From the NCBI RefSeq assembly GCF_900186865.1, contig NZ_LT906480.1, positions 2,560,001 to 2,624,000 on the forward strand: a stretch of 64,000 bases of DNA. The letters are read 5' to 3'. Source of the DNA: Stenotrophomonas maltophilia. Its GTDB lineage: Bacteria > Pseudomonadota > Gammaproteobacteria > Xanthomonadales > Xanthomonadaceae. The notes under the pieces are model-generated. The model ran no database searches and had not been told where the DNA came from. It saw only the letters and a list, made by a program, of their open reading frames with translations. Below, one piece after another: positions 55,605 through 64,000 of this stretch (positions are counted from its first letter, which is position 1; each line of letters starts with the position of its first letter). The position numbers and the translations under genes are program-made.

Positions 55605-56513
55605 TCACGGCTCGCGTGGTGGCAGGTCCAGTGCTCCCGCGCCCGGGCCGGCCCCCAGCTCGGCCCCGGTGGTCGGCCGCGCTTCCGGGTCGGAGAGTGT
55701 ACGCAGGGCCATGGCCTGCACCGCCGCTTGTTCGCGCGCGTCCAGGTCCACCGTGCCGCCGCCGTCGCCACCATCCACAGCGGTCTGTGCCTCGCGGTCG
55801 CTGACCCGCTCCCATAGCTCGCCGCTGTTCCAGCTGCCCTGCAGGTCGTCGGCGCCGCCGCCCTGCGACATGTCCATGTACAGATCGGTGAACGCAGGGT
55901 CCCCCGGCAGCTTGCCCGGCGGGAAGTTGGGCTGGATGCTGTGCAGCGCCTTCTCGAATGACTTCATGTGCGCGATCTCGCGCGTCATCAGGAAACGCAG
56001 CGCGTCCTTGATGCCGGGGTCGTCGGTGACGTTGATCAGGCGCTCATACACCAGCTTGGCGCGCGCTTCCGCAGCGATGTTGGAGCGCAGATCGGCGGTA
56101 GGTTCCCCGATCGAGTCGATGTAGGCCGCTGTCCACGGCACCCCGCTGGAATTGACCAGTGCCGGCCCGCCACCGTACAGGATCTGCTCGGTATGGCTGG
56201 TGCTGTTCTGCCCCAGCAGCCGCATATCCTCGGCCTCGGCAAGCCCTTCGGACTGAATGGCCTTCGGCCCGCGGTTGAGCATGGCGATGATGGTGCCGAT
56301 GATCTCCAGATGGCTGATCTCTTCGGTGGCGATATCCATCAGCAGGTCCTTGCGGCCTGGATCGCATTCGCCGAGTCCCTGGGTGAAGTAGCGCATGGCG
56401 GCAGCAAGCTCGCCCTGCGGGCCGCCGAACTGTTCAAGCATGAGGCTGGCGAGCTGCGGGTTGGATTCGCGCACGCGCACGGTGTACATCAGCTTCTTGT
56501 GATGAAAGAACAT
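55605..56513 (-). CDS. Manganese catalase
   Basis: A 302-residue Mn-catalase of the ferritin-like fold. It has MFFHHKKLMYTVRVRESNPQ at the start, the di-manganese Glu/His ligands in GELAAAMRYFTQG, DIATEEISHLEIIGT and AEARAKLVYERLINV, and REIAHMKSFEKAL. It breaks down hydrogen peroxide. The C-terminal tail is Gly/Ala-rich. A DUF892 pseudogene follows upstream in the same direction with a 37-base gap. Confidence 0.93.
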   Translation of the reverse strand: MFFHHKKLMYTVRVRESNPQLASLMLEQFGGPQGELAAAMRYFTQGLGECDPGRKDLLMDIATEEISHLEIIGTIIAMLNRGPKAIQSEGLAEAEDMRLLGQNSTSHTEQILYGGGPALVNSSGVPWTAAYIDSIGEPTADLRSNIAAEARAKLVYERLINVTDDPGIKDALRFLMTREIAHMKSFEKALHSIQPNFPPGKLPGDPAFTDLYMDMSQGGGADDLQGSWNSGELWERVSDREAQTAVDGGDGGGTVDLDAREQAAVQAMALRTLSDPEARPTTGAELGAGPGAGALDLPPREP

Positions 56514-56550
56514 GGGGTTTCTCCAATGGCTGGCTGTGCTGGCTTCGGGG

Positions 56551-57072
56551 TCAGCGCTTGGCTTGCGCGCCCGGCGTTTCGTCGCGATTGAGGAACGCAC
56601 CGACCAGGCCGTCCTGGTGGTCTTCCAGCCAGCGCGCCATGGCGATCTCTTCCTGCAGGATCTGGCCACAGACCGCGGCGATGTCCGGCGCTGCGGCACG
56701 CTCGGCAGCAATCACCAGCGCCCGGTAGGTGGCGATCTCGGTGTTTTCGAAGCCGAACTAGAGCCCTACGCTCTTGACCACCTCGTCTTCCATCAGGCTT
56801 GTGCCGGCCGCGTGGAGAGCCGCAGTCATGCTGGCGAACAGTCCCTTGGCGGTCGGCACGCTTCCTCCAAGCGCTTCAATGCACTGGCGCAGCGAGGCGG
56901 CCTGCCCCTGCGTCTCCTGGACGTGCTGGGCGATCCGTGCAGCGAGGTGGGGATAGTTCTGGATCCGCGAAGCCATGGCCTTCATCATGGTCTCCGCCTC
57001 CTGTTCCATGGCGTAGGCGTCCTGCAGCCACTTCAACAGGCGCTCGCTTCGGGCGTTGTTCTGGTCTGCCAT
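56551..57072 (-). pseudogene. DUF892 ferritin-like gene interrupted by an amber codon
   Basis: From the ATG at 57072 the frame reads MADQNNARSERLLKWLQDAY, the usual opening of a ferritin-like DUF892 protein, through MEDEVVKSVGL. It then meets a TAG at 56760-56758. The same frame continues with FGFENTEIATYRALV and CGQILQEEIAMARWLEDH to a natural TGA at 56551-56553, giving 173 residues in all, the family's normal length. So one in-frame TAG splits the gene. Either it is a recent nonsense mutation, a sequencing error, or suppressed. The first 104 residues lack the second half of the metal site. Confidence 0.85.
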
Positions 57073-57231
57073 TTCGATCTCCGGTGCGGGGCGACATGCC
57101 TCCGGAGACCATGGTGGAGCGCCGGCAATCACCGCCCTGTCGGCCGGTGTGAGCCGCCGAAGGTGGGCGCTGCACGCAGTAGTGATGCGGCGATAACATC
57201 CGCAGCCCTGCGTTTCACCCAGGAGGTGCTC

Positions 57232-57576
57232 TCAGGTCGCCATTGCGCTGGATACGCCCACGCCGACTGCAGGTCGCTCGCGCCTGGCGTTCGAGGCGCA
57301 CGCGCCGCCCGCCGCCATCACGGCCTGCATTACCCGATGTTGAGCACGATGCCCGCCACCATCCACGCCCACGACGTAGACGAAGCGCCCATCGAACTTG
57401 GCCTGTGCGCCTTCCATGGCGTCGTCGGCCAGCAGTGCTCGCTTCAGCGACTTCATCCAGGCCCGTTCAGGCGCCCGGTCCAGCTCCACGACGATGGCGG
57501 CACCGCCGCAGTCGAGTGGCATGCACTCGACACGCAGTACGCCTGGAGCGACAGAATCGGTTCCGGATAGCGGCAT
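57232..57576 (-). CDS. Hypothetical protein
   Basis: A 114-residue protein beginning MPLSGTDSVAPGVLRVE with two beta/alpha stretches (GAAIVVELDRAPERAWMKSLKRAL; GRFVYVVGVDGGGHRAQHRVMQAV). No family is recognised. The longer frame to 58179 runs antisense to the receiver-protein gene and is rejected. Codon use and spacing make it plausible, but it is not certain. Confidence 0.55.
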   Translation of the reverse strand: MPLSGTDSVAPGVLRVECMPLDCGGAAIVVELDRAPERAWMKSLKRALLADDAMEGAQAKFDGRFVYVVGVDGGGHRAQHRVMQAVMAAGGACASNARRERPAVGVGVSSAMAT

Positions 57577-57789
57577 GACAGAATCTCCGATGCGGGGGAC
57601 GGCGGCAGTATCCACAGCGCGTGCCAAGACGCCGTCAACGAAATCCAGGGCACCTTCCACACCTCCTCCACCCGGTTGGCGGCGCGCTCGGGGGGGCGGG
57701 GGCTTCGCGCCGGGCTGACAATGCACACGCATGGCGTTGATGCAGCACAGCACAGACTGCAGTTCCCAGGACAACACAGGCGTGCACGC

Positions 57790-58182
57790 ATGCAATCCGG
57801 AATGAGCCAGCGCAGATGCAACCTGCTGCTGGTGGAAGACCAGCTCGACCTGGCTGCGCTGATGGAAGAGGCGCTGGAGGACGCAGGCGATCAGGTGACA
57901 CATGCCTACAGCGTGTTCGATGCGCTGGGGCTGCTGGACAACCAGCGATTCGACGGCGCCGTGCTCGATGTCGAGCTTCGCGACGGCGTGGTCTTCCCGG
58001 TGGCTGATCGCCTGACGGAACTCGGCATTCCGTTCCTGTTCGTATCCGCAGTCTATGACCAGTTGGTGCCGCAGCGTCACCGTCGCGCCGCGTTCGTGGC
58101 CAAAACGTTCCACGTCGGCGAGTTGCAGGCGACGGTTCGGCGCGTCATGGGGGATGGCTGCGTGCAACCGCCGGCGCATTGA
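57790..58182 (+). CDS. Single-domain response-regulator receiver
   Basis: A 130-residue CheY-like protein: acidic pocket VEDQLDL, phospho-acceptor Asp in GAVLDVELRDG, Ser/Thr switch in FVSAVYD, and Lys in FVAKTFHVGEL. There is no output domain. An ATG at 57802 is an alternative start. It has no histidine kinase beside it; the neighbour is a BLUF gene. Single-domain receivers usually act through protein contacts. Confidence 0.88.
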   Translation: MQSGMSQRRCNLLLVEDQLDLAALMEEALEDAGDQVTHAYSVFDALGLLDNQRFDGAVLDVELRDGVVFPVADRLTELGIPFLFVSAVYDQLVPQRHRRAAFVAKTFHVGELQATVRRVMGDGCVQPPAH

Positions 58183-58195
58183 TTGCCATGGGTGG

Positions 58196-58594
58196 TCACC
58201 CCAGGTGCGGGGCCACCACCAGGCTCAGCTGGCACAGCGCGCCGCCACGGGAGAGCCCATCCCAGTTGCTGCGCGCCACGCTGCGGATCTCGGAGGCATC
58301 GACCCACAGCAGCGGCATTGACCAGTAGGGAAAGAACCGGCCGGAAACCCTGCCCCGGCCCAGCTCGATCAGCTCGCAATGGCTGCGGGCACTGAGGATG
58401 CGGCTGTACACCACGTTGATGCTGTCTTCCGGTCCCTCGATGTACTGGAGGAAACGGAGCCCGTCGTAAAGAAGCACACCCGTAACGCCGGCTTCGAAGT
58501 TGAAGCGGGCGGCGGCCCTGGCGAGGTCATCCACATGGTCCATGGAAAGCCCCGATGTCGCCTCACTTGCGTAGGCGACTGCACGGAGGGGCAC
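58196..58594 (-). CDS. BLUF-domain blue-light sensor 3
   Basis: A 132-residue BLUF protein: Tyr in RAVAYASEA, Asn in AARFNFEAGVTGVLLYDG, Gln in LRFLQYIEGPEDS, and FPYWSMP with Trp/Met. It is the shortest of the three BLUF proteins here and is convergent with the receiver gene, 14 bases away. Confidence 0.88.
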   Translation of the reverse strand: MPLRAVAYASEATSGLSMDHVDDLARAAARFNFEAGVTGVLLYDGLRFLQYIEGPEDSINVVYSRILSARSHCELIELGRGRVSGRFFPYWSMPLLWVDASEIRSVARSNWDGLSRGGALCQLSLVVAPHLG

Positions 58595-58750
58595 ATTCGT
58601 TCCTTCTGACGCAGGAGATTTCCTGCTCGTCCATCATCGCTTCGCGGAGGTAGGCAGTGATGAGGGCCTTCGTGGCCTGCGCTGTCCCAACGCTCTCCTC
58701 AACCGCACGCTCCGATAACACGGGCGCTTGCGTGACGGTGTGGCTGACCC

Positions 58751-59482
58751 TCAGGTGACCAGGGCCGACGCTTCCGCGCCAGAGCGCTCGCCACCCAGCG
58801 CCGCCAGATAAGCGGAGAATCCGTCTGTAGCGCGCCCCTGCAGACGCGCACTTGTCATCACCACGGGAGCGCCGGCCCATCGCACCACCGCACCGCAGCG
58901 TTGCAGCGCTCTGACAAGCGCCACGTCTTCACTACAGTGCAGGGGAGCAAAGCCGCCAACGGCCCGATAGGAACTGGCAGAGACGCCGAGGTTGGCACCG
59001 TGGATGCGCCCATGATGGTCGCCCCACTGCTGTCTTGCCTGGAATGCCCTGCGCAGGCGCCGTTCACCCTGGCAGGACGTCGCTATGTCCACCAGTCCGC
59101 AAAAAGCGTCACAACCGCCCTGAACCTGTGCGGCCAGCCACTCGGGAGGCACCTCGCTGTCAGCGTCCGTGCTTGCCAGCCACCTGGCGCCCCGCCCCAG
59201 CAGTTCAGCAGCGGCTGCGGCCCGGGCGACACCGACGCAGCGTGCATCCAGCTGCACGCTGCCGACCAGGTGTTGGCGGCAGATGGTGCCCGTTGCATCC
59301 GTACACGCATCCAGCGCGACCATCACCTCCACTGCTTCGCCGCCGAGGCCTGGGTGAAGGGTCGCCACCCGGATGGATTGCAGGCACCGCGCGATACTGT
59401 CCGCCTCGTTGTGGGCGGGTATCAGGACGCCTATCACCGCAGGCCCTCGTTCCGGGCCAATGACAAGGGGCCCCGTGTCCAT
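58751..59482 (-). CDS. Family 2 glycosyltransferase
   Basis: A 243-residue GT-A enzyme: VIGVLIPAHNEADSIARCL at the start, Asp in VMVALDACTD, metal motif ASTDADSEVPPEW (DxD), and late SEDVALVRALQR. It transfers a sugar from a nucleotide donor; the acceptor is unknown. Its start lies inside the methyltransferase gene (49-base overlap). It is the last of the four-gene operon. Confidence 0.88.
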   Translation of the reverse strand: MDTGPLVIGPERGPAVIGVLIPAHNEADSIARCLQSIRVATLHPGLGGEAVEVMVALDACTDATGTICRQHLVGSVQLDARCVGVARAAAAAELLGRGARWLASTDADSEVPPEWLAAQVQGGCDAFCGLVDIATSCQGERRLRRAFQARQQWGDHHGRIHGANLGVSASSYRAVGGFAPLHCSEDVALVRALQRCGAVVRWAGAPVVMTSARLQGRATDGFSAYLAALGGERSGAEASALVT

Positions 59483-60021
59483 CCCTGAAGCACGAAGTCC
59501 GCATCGCGGTAGTGGAAGGCCTCCTGCAGGCCTTCCCCCAGGCATCGATGCACCACCTCGGTCCGGCTCGCGCGTCCGGCAAACGAGGGCAACCAATGGC
59601 AGGCGACCAGCAGGCCGTCATCGCGAAGTGCTTCATCGATGCCACCGCGCAGCTCGCGCAGTGCGCCTGCCCCCAGGTAGTAGCCCATTTCGCCGCAGAC
59701 GATCAGGTCGAAGCGTCCTGGCGGCCATTGCTCGGGATGGCTGGCGCAATGAACCTGCACGTGCGGCAGATGGGCCAGGTTGCGGCGCGCCTGGAACGCC
59801 GCACGTGGGCTGATGTCGGTTGCCAGCAGGCGTTCGCAACGTGCGGCCAGCGCCTCGGTCAGTACGCCGTTGGAACACCCCAGTTCCCAGCCGCGAGCGA
59901 ATTGGCGCTGGCTGAGGCTTGCCAGCAGCAGCGCACGCTTGCGCTCTTCATACCACCGGCTGCGGTAGCCGAACGGGTCCTCCTGCTCATGCAGGTCATC
60001 GAAGTACGGTTGCGCGCTCAT
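59434..60021 (-). CDS. SAM-dependent methyltransferase, NodS-like
   Basis: A 195-residue class I methyltransferase. The SAM-binding motif is WELGCSNGVLTEALA, followed by LLATDISPRA and DLIVCGEMGYYL. It resembles NodS-type N-methyltransferases that act on sugars or small glycans, and the coupled PIG-L deacetylase and glycosyltransferase fit that. It overlaps the deacetylase gene by 4 bases (ATGA). Confidence 0.88.
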   Translation of the reverse strand: MSAQPYFDDLHEQEDPFGYRSRWYEERKRALLLASLSQRQFARGWELGCSNGVLTEALAARCERLLATDISPRAAFQARRNLAHLPHVQVHCASHPEQWPPGRFDLIVCGEMGYYLGAGALRELRGGIDEALRDDGLLVACHWLPSFAGRASRTEVVHRCLGEGLQEAFHYRDADFVLQGWTRGPLSLARNEGLR

Positions 60022-60776
60022 GCAAGGAATACCTCGTAGTTTCGGAAGAATCGGGCGAGTACATGTGCGGGCAGCACCGGCGGGCTGTTCAGGCCCGCCA
60101 CGTCGCCGGTCTGCGTACGGAAATGCGCGATTGCGTTTCGCTTTGCGGACGCCACTGCTGAAATGTCGACCAGCTTCGGAACCTCCCACGCCATATGTGC
60201 GCAGGCAGGGTCAAGCCAGTGCCAGCCCCACACCGGGTACTCCAGCCGGTGGCAACCAACCGCCCGCGCGGCGCGGCAGGCAGCGCGTCCTGCCGCTTCG
60301 TGATCGGGGTGACCATCAAACCGCCATGGCGCCAGGACCAGGTCGCGCGGTTGCAGATACTGCTGCAGCCAACCTTCCAGCCCCTGCTCATGCGCGCTGA
60401 CCGCGCCGTCGGCGATACCCAGGTGGAAGATGGAGCCGACCGGAATACCGAGTTCGCCCAATGCCGCGGCAAGCTCCGCTCGGCGCGCTGATCGCAGGCG
60501 TTCGGGCGTCCACCACGGCTCGCCCGGGTAGCATGCTTCGCCGTCGGTCACGGCAACGACACTGACGTCGATACCCTGCCCCACAGCGTGATGCAGCAGC
60601 CCGCCACAGCCGAGGATTTCGTCGTCCGGATGCGGCGCGACCACCACCATGCGGTCATGCCCGCTGCAGAGTGCGGTTGCCGATGTGGTCGGTTGCTGCC
60701 AGAGCCAATCGCAGTGCAGCCAGGCCTGCTCCTGGGTTCCTTGCCCCTGCAGGGGGGGCCTGGCTACAGCGCCCAT
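60018..60776 (-). CDS. PIG-L family deacetylase
   Basis: A 252-residue zinc-dependent LmbE/PIG-L enzyme: AHPDDE in VVVAPHPDDEILGCGG (zinc ligands), GEACYPGEPWW, and the second His in RFDGHPDHEAAG. The family removes acetyl groups from N-acetyl-amino sugars. It overlaps the acyl-CoA dehydrogenase gene by 13 bases and the methyltransferase by 4. The start at 60776 is preferred to a longer frame. Confidence 0.9.
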   Translation of the reverse strand: MGAVARPPLQGQGTQEQAWLHCDWLWQQPTTSATALCSGHDRMVVVAPHPDDEILGCGGLLHHAVGQGIDVSVVAVTDGEACYPGEPWWTPERLRSARRAELAAALGELGIPVGSIFHLGIADGAVSAHEQGLEGWLQQYLQPRDLVLAPWRFDGHPDHEAAGRAACRAARAVGCHRLEYPVWGWHWLDPACAHMAWEVPKLVDISAVASAKRNAIAHFRTQTGDVAGLNSPPVLPAHVLARFFRNYEVFLA

Positions 60777-61705
60777 GTTGCCTCCTGTGCTGCACGCTGC
60801 TCGCCCAGCCATTCCCAATCGCGGTCGGCGTGGCTCTGGCGAAGAAACACGGTCAGGTCCGCGCAGCGCCGGGCATGGGCGTCCTCCAGGCACATCGGGC
60901 CCGGGCCCAGCGCGCGACCCGCCAGGTCCAGCACACGCGTTGCCGCGCGCTCAACGACACAGCGCACGCGCACTACATCTTCGCGATGGGCCAGTTCGGG
61001 CGCGGCGTCGATGTGCGCCGCCAGTTCGCGAAGCAGCGCGGCTGCCGGGCCCAGGGCGAGGTCCACTTCACCCAGCAGCCGCGCGCGATTTCCCTCGGTG
61101 CAGGCCGGTCGCATGCGCTCGGCCAAAGCGGCCGCTGCACCAAACCAGACCGCCGCGATGCCTGCCCCGCCGTGCCAGAAGCCCGGGCGCTGCAGGTAGT
61201 CATCGCGCGTCCCCAGGATCACCATCGGTGCGCCGTCAAAGCGCACCGTGGTGGAAGGGATTGCGGCCATGCCCACGGCAGGCCATGGCTCGCCCGCAAG
61301 TGTGTGCCAGTGTTCCGCCGCTACCTGGCATAGCCACACGCCCTGCGGGTTGCGAACCGTTACCAGTGCCGCATCCACCCATGCGCTGCCGGAACACCAG
61401 GGTTTGTCACCGTACAACCCACCGCCGGCATCGATGCGAACGGTGTTGGCCGGACCCTCTGCAGCCCACACCGCCAGCAACGTGTCTTCAGCAGGGATGG
61501 GCGCCCTCAACTCGGCAGCAATCGCCTGGGCGTCATAGTGGGCCTCCAGTACCTTGGCCAGGCAAAGATCCTCTGCCCCCCAGGCTGCCAGCGCCTGCCA
61601 ACGCTGCAGCGTCTGGCCGCCACCGGGCAAAGGCAATGCCGGTTGCTGCACCAGCACCTGGCGTGCGCGATTGAACAGCGAAGAGGATGACGTCACATCC
61701 TGCAT
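60764..61705 (-). CDS. Acyl-CoA dehydrogenase-like protein
   Basis: A 313-residue protein with an acyl-CoA dehydrogenase-like middle and C-terminal helical domain (PGFWHGGAGIAAVWFGAAAALAE; LGPGPMCLEDAHARRCADLTVFLRQSHADRDWEWLG). It is shorter than canonical enzymes (about 380) and the catalytic Glu is not obvious. It is the first gene of an operon with PIG-L deacetylase, methyltransferase and glycosyltransferase genes, a combination that suggests a modified small glycolipid or secondary metabolite. Confidence 0.82.
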   Translation of the reverse strand: MQDVTSSSSLFNRARQVLVQQPALPLPGGGQTLQRWQALAAWGAEDLCLAKVLEAHYDAQAIAAELRAPIPAEDTLLAVWAAEGPANTVRIDAGGGLYGDKPWCSGSAWVDAALVTVRNPQGVWLCQVAAEHWHTLAGEPWPAVGMAAIPSTTVRFDGAPMVILGTRDDYLQRPGFWHGGAGIAAVWFGAAAALAERMRPACTEGNRARLLGEVDLALGPAAALLRELAAHIDAAPELAHREDVVRVRCVVERAATRVLDLAGRALGPGPMCLEDAHARRCADLTVFLRQSHADRDWEWLGEQRAAQEATWAL

Positions 61706-61810
61706 GGGTGGCAGACCTGCAATGGAGATACGCCATGAACGTAGGCGGCAGGCGGTCACATGCCTGTCTTGATGGCGTGGCGGGCACATGAATGCCCGGC
61801 ACCGTGATCC

Positions 61811-62317
61811 TCACGGACCCGTCTGCGGGCGTTGCTCTCTTGCACGCACGCACTGCCGCAGTTCCCAGAGCCATGGCAGCACCACCAGGCCCAGCGCCGG
61901 CAGCAGGGTGAGCCACCAGACGTCCGGTGCTGCAGGCTTCACTTCGAGCGACCACCGCGGGTGGACCTGCCAGCCCACCCAACCCAGCAGCACCCATGGC
62001 GCGGCATCCAGCACGCTGTGCACATGCTGTTCCGCCGGGCTGATGCGTCGACGGCCGTCCGCGCTGACGGTATCGAGATAGCCGGCGACCGCGTGTGCGA
62101 TGACCAGGCCTGCCAGAAGCGCGACCAGCGACAATGTGTTCTCCAGCAGGAGCCAGGCAAGCACGCCGCTGCCGATCAGCAGCAGCTGCACCCCATGCAG
62201 CAGGCTTTCGCGCATCGCGGAAGTGTGCGGAAGATCGGTGCGCCGGTGAAAATGGAAATCCAGCGATCCGGCAGCCAGCCACAGGGCGTAGACACAGGCG
62301 ATGACAATCGCGCTCAT
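61811..62317 (-). CDS. Integral membrane protein of unknown function
   Basis: A 168-residue protein with four hydrophobic segments (SAIVIACVYALWLAAGSL; VQLLLIGSGVLAWLLL; LSLVALLAGLVIAHAVAGYL; VWWLTLLPALGLVVLPWLW) and a His-bearing loop (FHFHRRTDLPHTS; EQHVHSVLDAAPW). No family is recognised. It is 10 bases downstream of the alcohol dehydrogenase gene and in the same direction, so they may share a transcript. Confidence 0.8.
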   Translation of the reverse strand: MSAIVIACVYALWLAAGSLDFHFHRRTDLPHTSAMRESLLHGVQLLLIGSGVLAWLLLENTLSLVALLAGLVIAHAVAGYLDTVSADGRRRISPAEQHVHSVLDAAPWVLLGWVGWQVHPRWSLEVKPAAPDVWWLTLLPALGLVVLPWLWELRQCVRAREQRPQTGP

Positions 62318-62327
62318 GGCGGCACGC

Positions 62328-63491
62328 TCAGGGTGTCAATACGATCTTGCGGCAGTCATCGTCCTTGGCATCAAACATTGCATAGCCTTGAGCTGCATCG
62401 GCCAGGCGCATCCGGTGCGAGATGATGTCACCCGGGTGCAGCTTTCCTTCCATGATTGCGTCGAGCAGTTCCGGCATCAGTCCCTGCACGTGCGTCTGCC
62501 CCATCTTGAACGTCAGCCCCTTGTCGAACGCATCACCCAGCAGAAAACCATGGATGAAGCCAGCGTAGACACCCGGGATGCTGACCACGCCGCCGCGGCG
62601 TGCTGCCGCGATGCACTGCCGGATTGCCACGCCGCTGCTGCCCTCCAGCTTCACGGCAGTCAATGCTGACTCCAGCGCACTGCCCTCGGCCTCGAAGCCC
62701 ACCGCCTCGATGCAGGCGTCCACGCCCCGCCCACTGGTCTGGGCAAGGATGTAGTCCGCCGGGTCTTCGATCTGCTTGAAGTCGATGGGCGTCACACCGT
62801 AGGTACGGCGCGCGTAATCCAGACGGTAACGAAGATGGTCGACCATGAAGATGGTCTCTGCGCCCAGCAGGCGGCAGCAGGCCGCGCTCATCAGCCCCAC
62901 CGGGCCCGCACCGAAGATGGCCACCGTCGAGCCCGCCTTCACCCCTGCGTTCAGCGCAGCCTGGTAGCCGGTGGGGAGAATGTCAGACAGGAACAGCACC
63001 TGCTCATCCGCAATGCCTTCCGGAATGCGCAGCGGGCCTACATTCGCCTTCGGTACACGCACGAATTCGGCCTGGCCGCCGGCCACGCCGCCATACAGAT
63101 GGCTGTAGCCGAACAATGCGGCCGGAGGCAGCATGCCCTTCTGATTCAGTGCGGCGCCCTTGCCGGTATTGGTGGTTTCGCAAGCGGCATACTCGGCCAG
63201 GCGGCAATGGAAGCACTCTCCACAGGCGATCACGAAAGGGATCACCACACGATCGCCCGGCTGCACCTGGGTCACGCCGCTGCCGACCTCTTCCACCACG
63301 CCCATGAACTCGTGGCCGAGCACATCGCCATCGTGCAGATCCGGAATCTTGCCGCGATACAGGTGCAGGTCCGATCCACAGATGGCGGTGGCGGTTACCC
63401 TCAGGATCAGATCATCCTCGGCCGCCAGTACCGGGTCCGGTATGGTCTCGACTCGCACATCCTTGCGGCCGTGATAGGTCAATGCCTGCAT
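62328..63491 (-). CDS. Zinc-dependent alcohol dehydrogenase
   Basis: A 387-residue medium-chain dehydrogenase: catalytic zinc ligands Cys/His in [11 protein letters not shown] and [12 protein letters not shown], structural Cys cluster [16 protein letters not shown] (with extra Cys), and the NAD fold [11 protein letters not shown]. It resembles glutathione-independent formaldehyde dehydrogenases and related threonine-dehydrogenase-like enzymes. It oxidises an alcohol or aldehyde with NAD+. A membrane protein gene follows. Confidence 0.92.
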   Translation of the reverse strand: MQALTYHGRKDVRVETIPDPVLAAEDDLILRVTATAICGSDLHLYRGKIPDLHDGDVLGHEFMGVVEEVGSGVTQVQPGDRVVIPFVIACGECFHCRLAEYAACETTNTGKGAALNQKGMLPPAALFGYSHLYGGVAGGQAEFVRVPKANVGPLRIPEGIADEQVLFLSDILPTGYQAALNAGVKAGSTVAIFGAGPVGLMSAACCRLLGAETIFMVDHLRYRLDYARRTYGVTPIDFKQIEDPADYILAQTSGRGVDACIEAVGFEAEGSALESALTAVKLEGSSGVAIRQCIAAARRGGVVSIPGVYAGFIHGFLLGDAFDKGLTFKMGQTHVQGLMPELLDAIMEGKLHPGDIISHRMRLADAAQGYAMFDAKDDDCRKIVLTP

Positions 63492-63639
63492 CGTGCTTCT
63501 CCAGGAGCTCGGGACGCCAGCATCGCAAGGCCGCCATCCCGCTTTGGTGACATCCCGGTGTGCACGGCGTTCATTCTACGGGGTCATGGTGTTAACCCGG
63601 CGCGGTGCAGTCTTCGGTCTTTAGCCGCAGGAGCTGCCC

Positions 63640-63828
63640 ATGAACGACAAGCTGCCCTTCAATCCGACGACAGACGTGGACGATCAGTCGAAGGCGCACA
63701 CGCCGGACAAGCGGCGCAACGATCGAGCCAAGTGGAAGGAGCACGACATGCCCGACGACGGCGATGGCCCCAAGGCCGTACCGGAAGACTACGAACGTCC
63801 TGATCCTGACCCGACCGGAAAGCGTTGA
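63640..63828 (+). CDS. Small hydrophilic hypothetical protein
   Basis: A 62-residue protein full of Asp, Lys and Pro (MNDKLPFNPTTDVDDQSKAH; DMPDDGDGPKAVPEDYE), with no hydrophobic core, so probably disordered. An AGGAG about 6 bases before the ATG supports it. Function unknown. Confidence 0.7.
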   Translation: MNDKLPFNPTTDVDDQSKAHTPDKRRNDRAKWKEHDMPDDGDGPKAVPEDYERPDPDPTGKR

Positions 63829-63928
63829 GTCCGCCTCACATTCTGGATGCGCCGGATTCACGGGTCATGGTCTGCTACCCGCGCAAGCTTCGCGCACGGC
63901 CTCTGGAACAGACTGAACGAGGTGTTGC

Positions 63929-64000
63929 ATGTGGAAACGCAACGGTCTCTCGCTGGTGCTGCTTGTGCTCACGCTTGTGTTCATCGTTGGGCAGGCGGTT
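63929..64000 (+). CDS. Start of a DUF6766-type membrane protein (partial)
   Basis: The first 24 codons of a gene that runs off the right edge. They read MWKRNGLSLVLLVLTLVFIVG, a short basic head and a membrane helix, matching the opening of DUF6766 membrane proteins. The rest is outside the window. Confidence 0.6.
   Translation, partial: MWKRNGLSLVLLVLTLVFIVGQAV

Noticed and set aside
57577..58179. N-terminal extension of the hypothetical gene at 57232
   Set aside because: It runs antisense through the receiver-protein gene, whose motifs are clear.

Overview
The window looks like a Stenotrophomonas chromosome, probably of the S. maltophilia complex or a close Xanthomonadaceae relative. The evidence is high-GC DNA with many short or 4-base gene overlaps, a GTAG-headed hairpin at 41282-41302 of the SMAG repeat type known from S. 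maltophilia, and a right-hand gene set typical of that genus (BLUF proteins, LigD, Mn-catalase, KGG protein, DUF892 proteins). This is recognition by eye; no database search was run.

Positions 1 to about 39,513 are accessory DNA made of stacked mobile modules. (1) 1-2,343: an XRE regulator, an unknown protein, and a KfrA_N/coiled-coil protein resembling the TnpT resolution factor of Tn4651-type Tn3 transposons, with palindromes upstream that could form its resolution site. (2) 2,618-5,273: a Gabija-like pair, an OLD-type ATPase/TOPRIM nuclease and a short UvrD-like helicase. (3) 5,289-14,498: a divergent metal-resistance block. A MerR/PbrR-like regulator faces a seven-gene minus-strand operon (cytochrome-FTR1 permease, CDF exporter lacking its C-terminal domain, small secreted protein, czcC, czcB, czcA, and a free CDF C-terminal-like domain), with a 19-bp-spacer MerR promoter visible between them. 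(4) 14,495-19,913: a Tn3-family transposase between two different tyrosine recombinases. (5) 20,015-21,979: a solo OLD nuclease. (6) 22,148-26,782: the most interesting locus, two head-to-head Pycsar-like operons. To the left are a class III nucleotidyl cyclase and a cyclic-nucleotide-binding/TIR effector. To the right are a tandem-cyclase protein, an E2-like cysteine-rich protein and a small membrane protein like PycTM. A perfect CRP/Clp palindrome lies in the shared promoter. (7) 26,934-34,358: a GGCT-like protein, two unknowns, and a TnsA-like/TniA/TniB/TniQ transposition module followed by five tandem 30-bp units. (8) 35,203-39,197: a lower-GC three-gene operon (Ser/Thr kinase, compact UvrD-like helicase, unknown protein) ending in a strong intrinsic terminator; it is a candidate undescribed defence system.

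The island appears to end inside a broken TPR-protein gene (39,514-39,964). The rest looks like host chromosome: two small proteins behind a densely hairpinned leader; DUF1348, TetR, alpha/beta-hydrolase, GlxA-type regulator and SDR genes; iron-permease and Rieske/FAD oxidoreductase genes; and a stress and DNA-repair cluster (three BLUF proteins, LigD, DUF3606, DUF892, endonuclease VIII-like, DUF72, KGG, Mn-catalase, and a DUF892 gene broken by an amber codon). After these come a receiver protein, an acyl-CoA dehydrogenase/PIG-L/methyltransferase/glycosyltransferase operon, a zinc alcohol dehydrogenase, and the start of a DUF6766-type membrane gene at the right edge.

Overall the island carries at least three, and probably five, anti-phage candidates plus heavy-metal efflux on Tn3- and Tn7/Tn5053-type mobile units.
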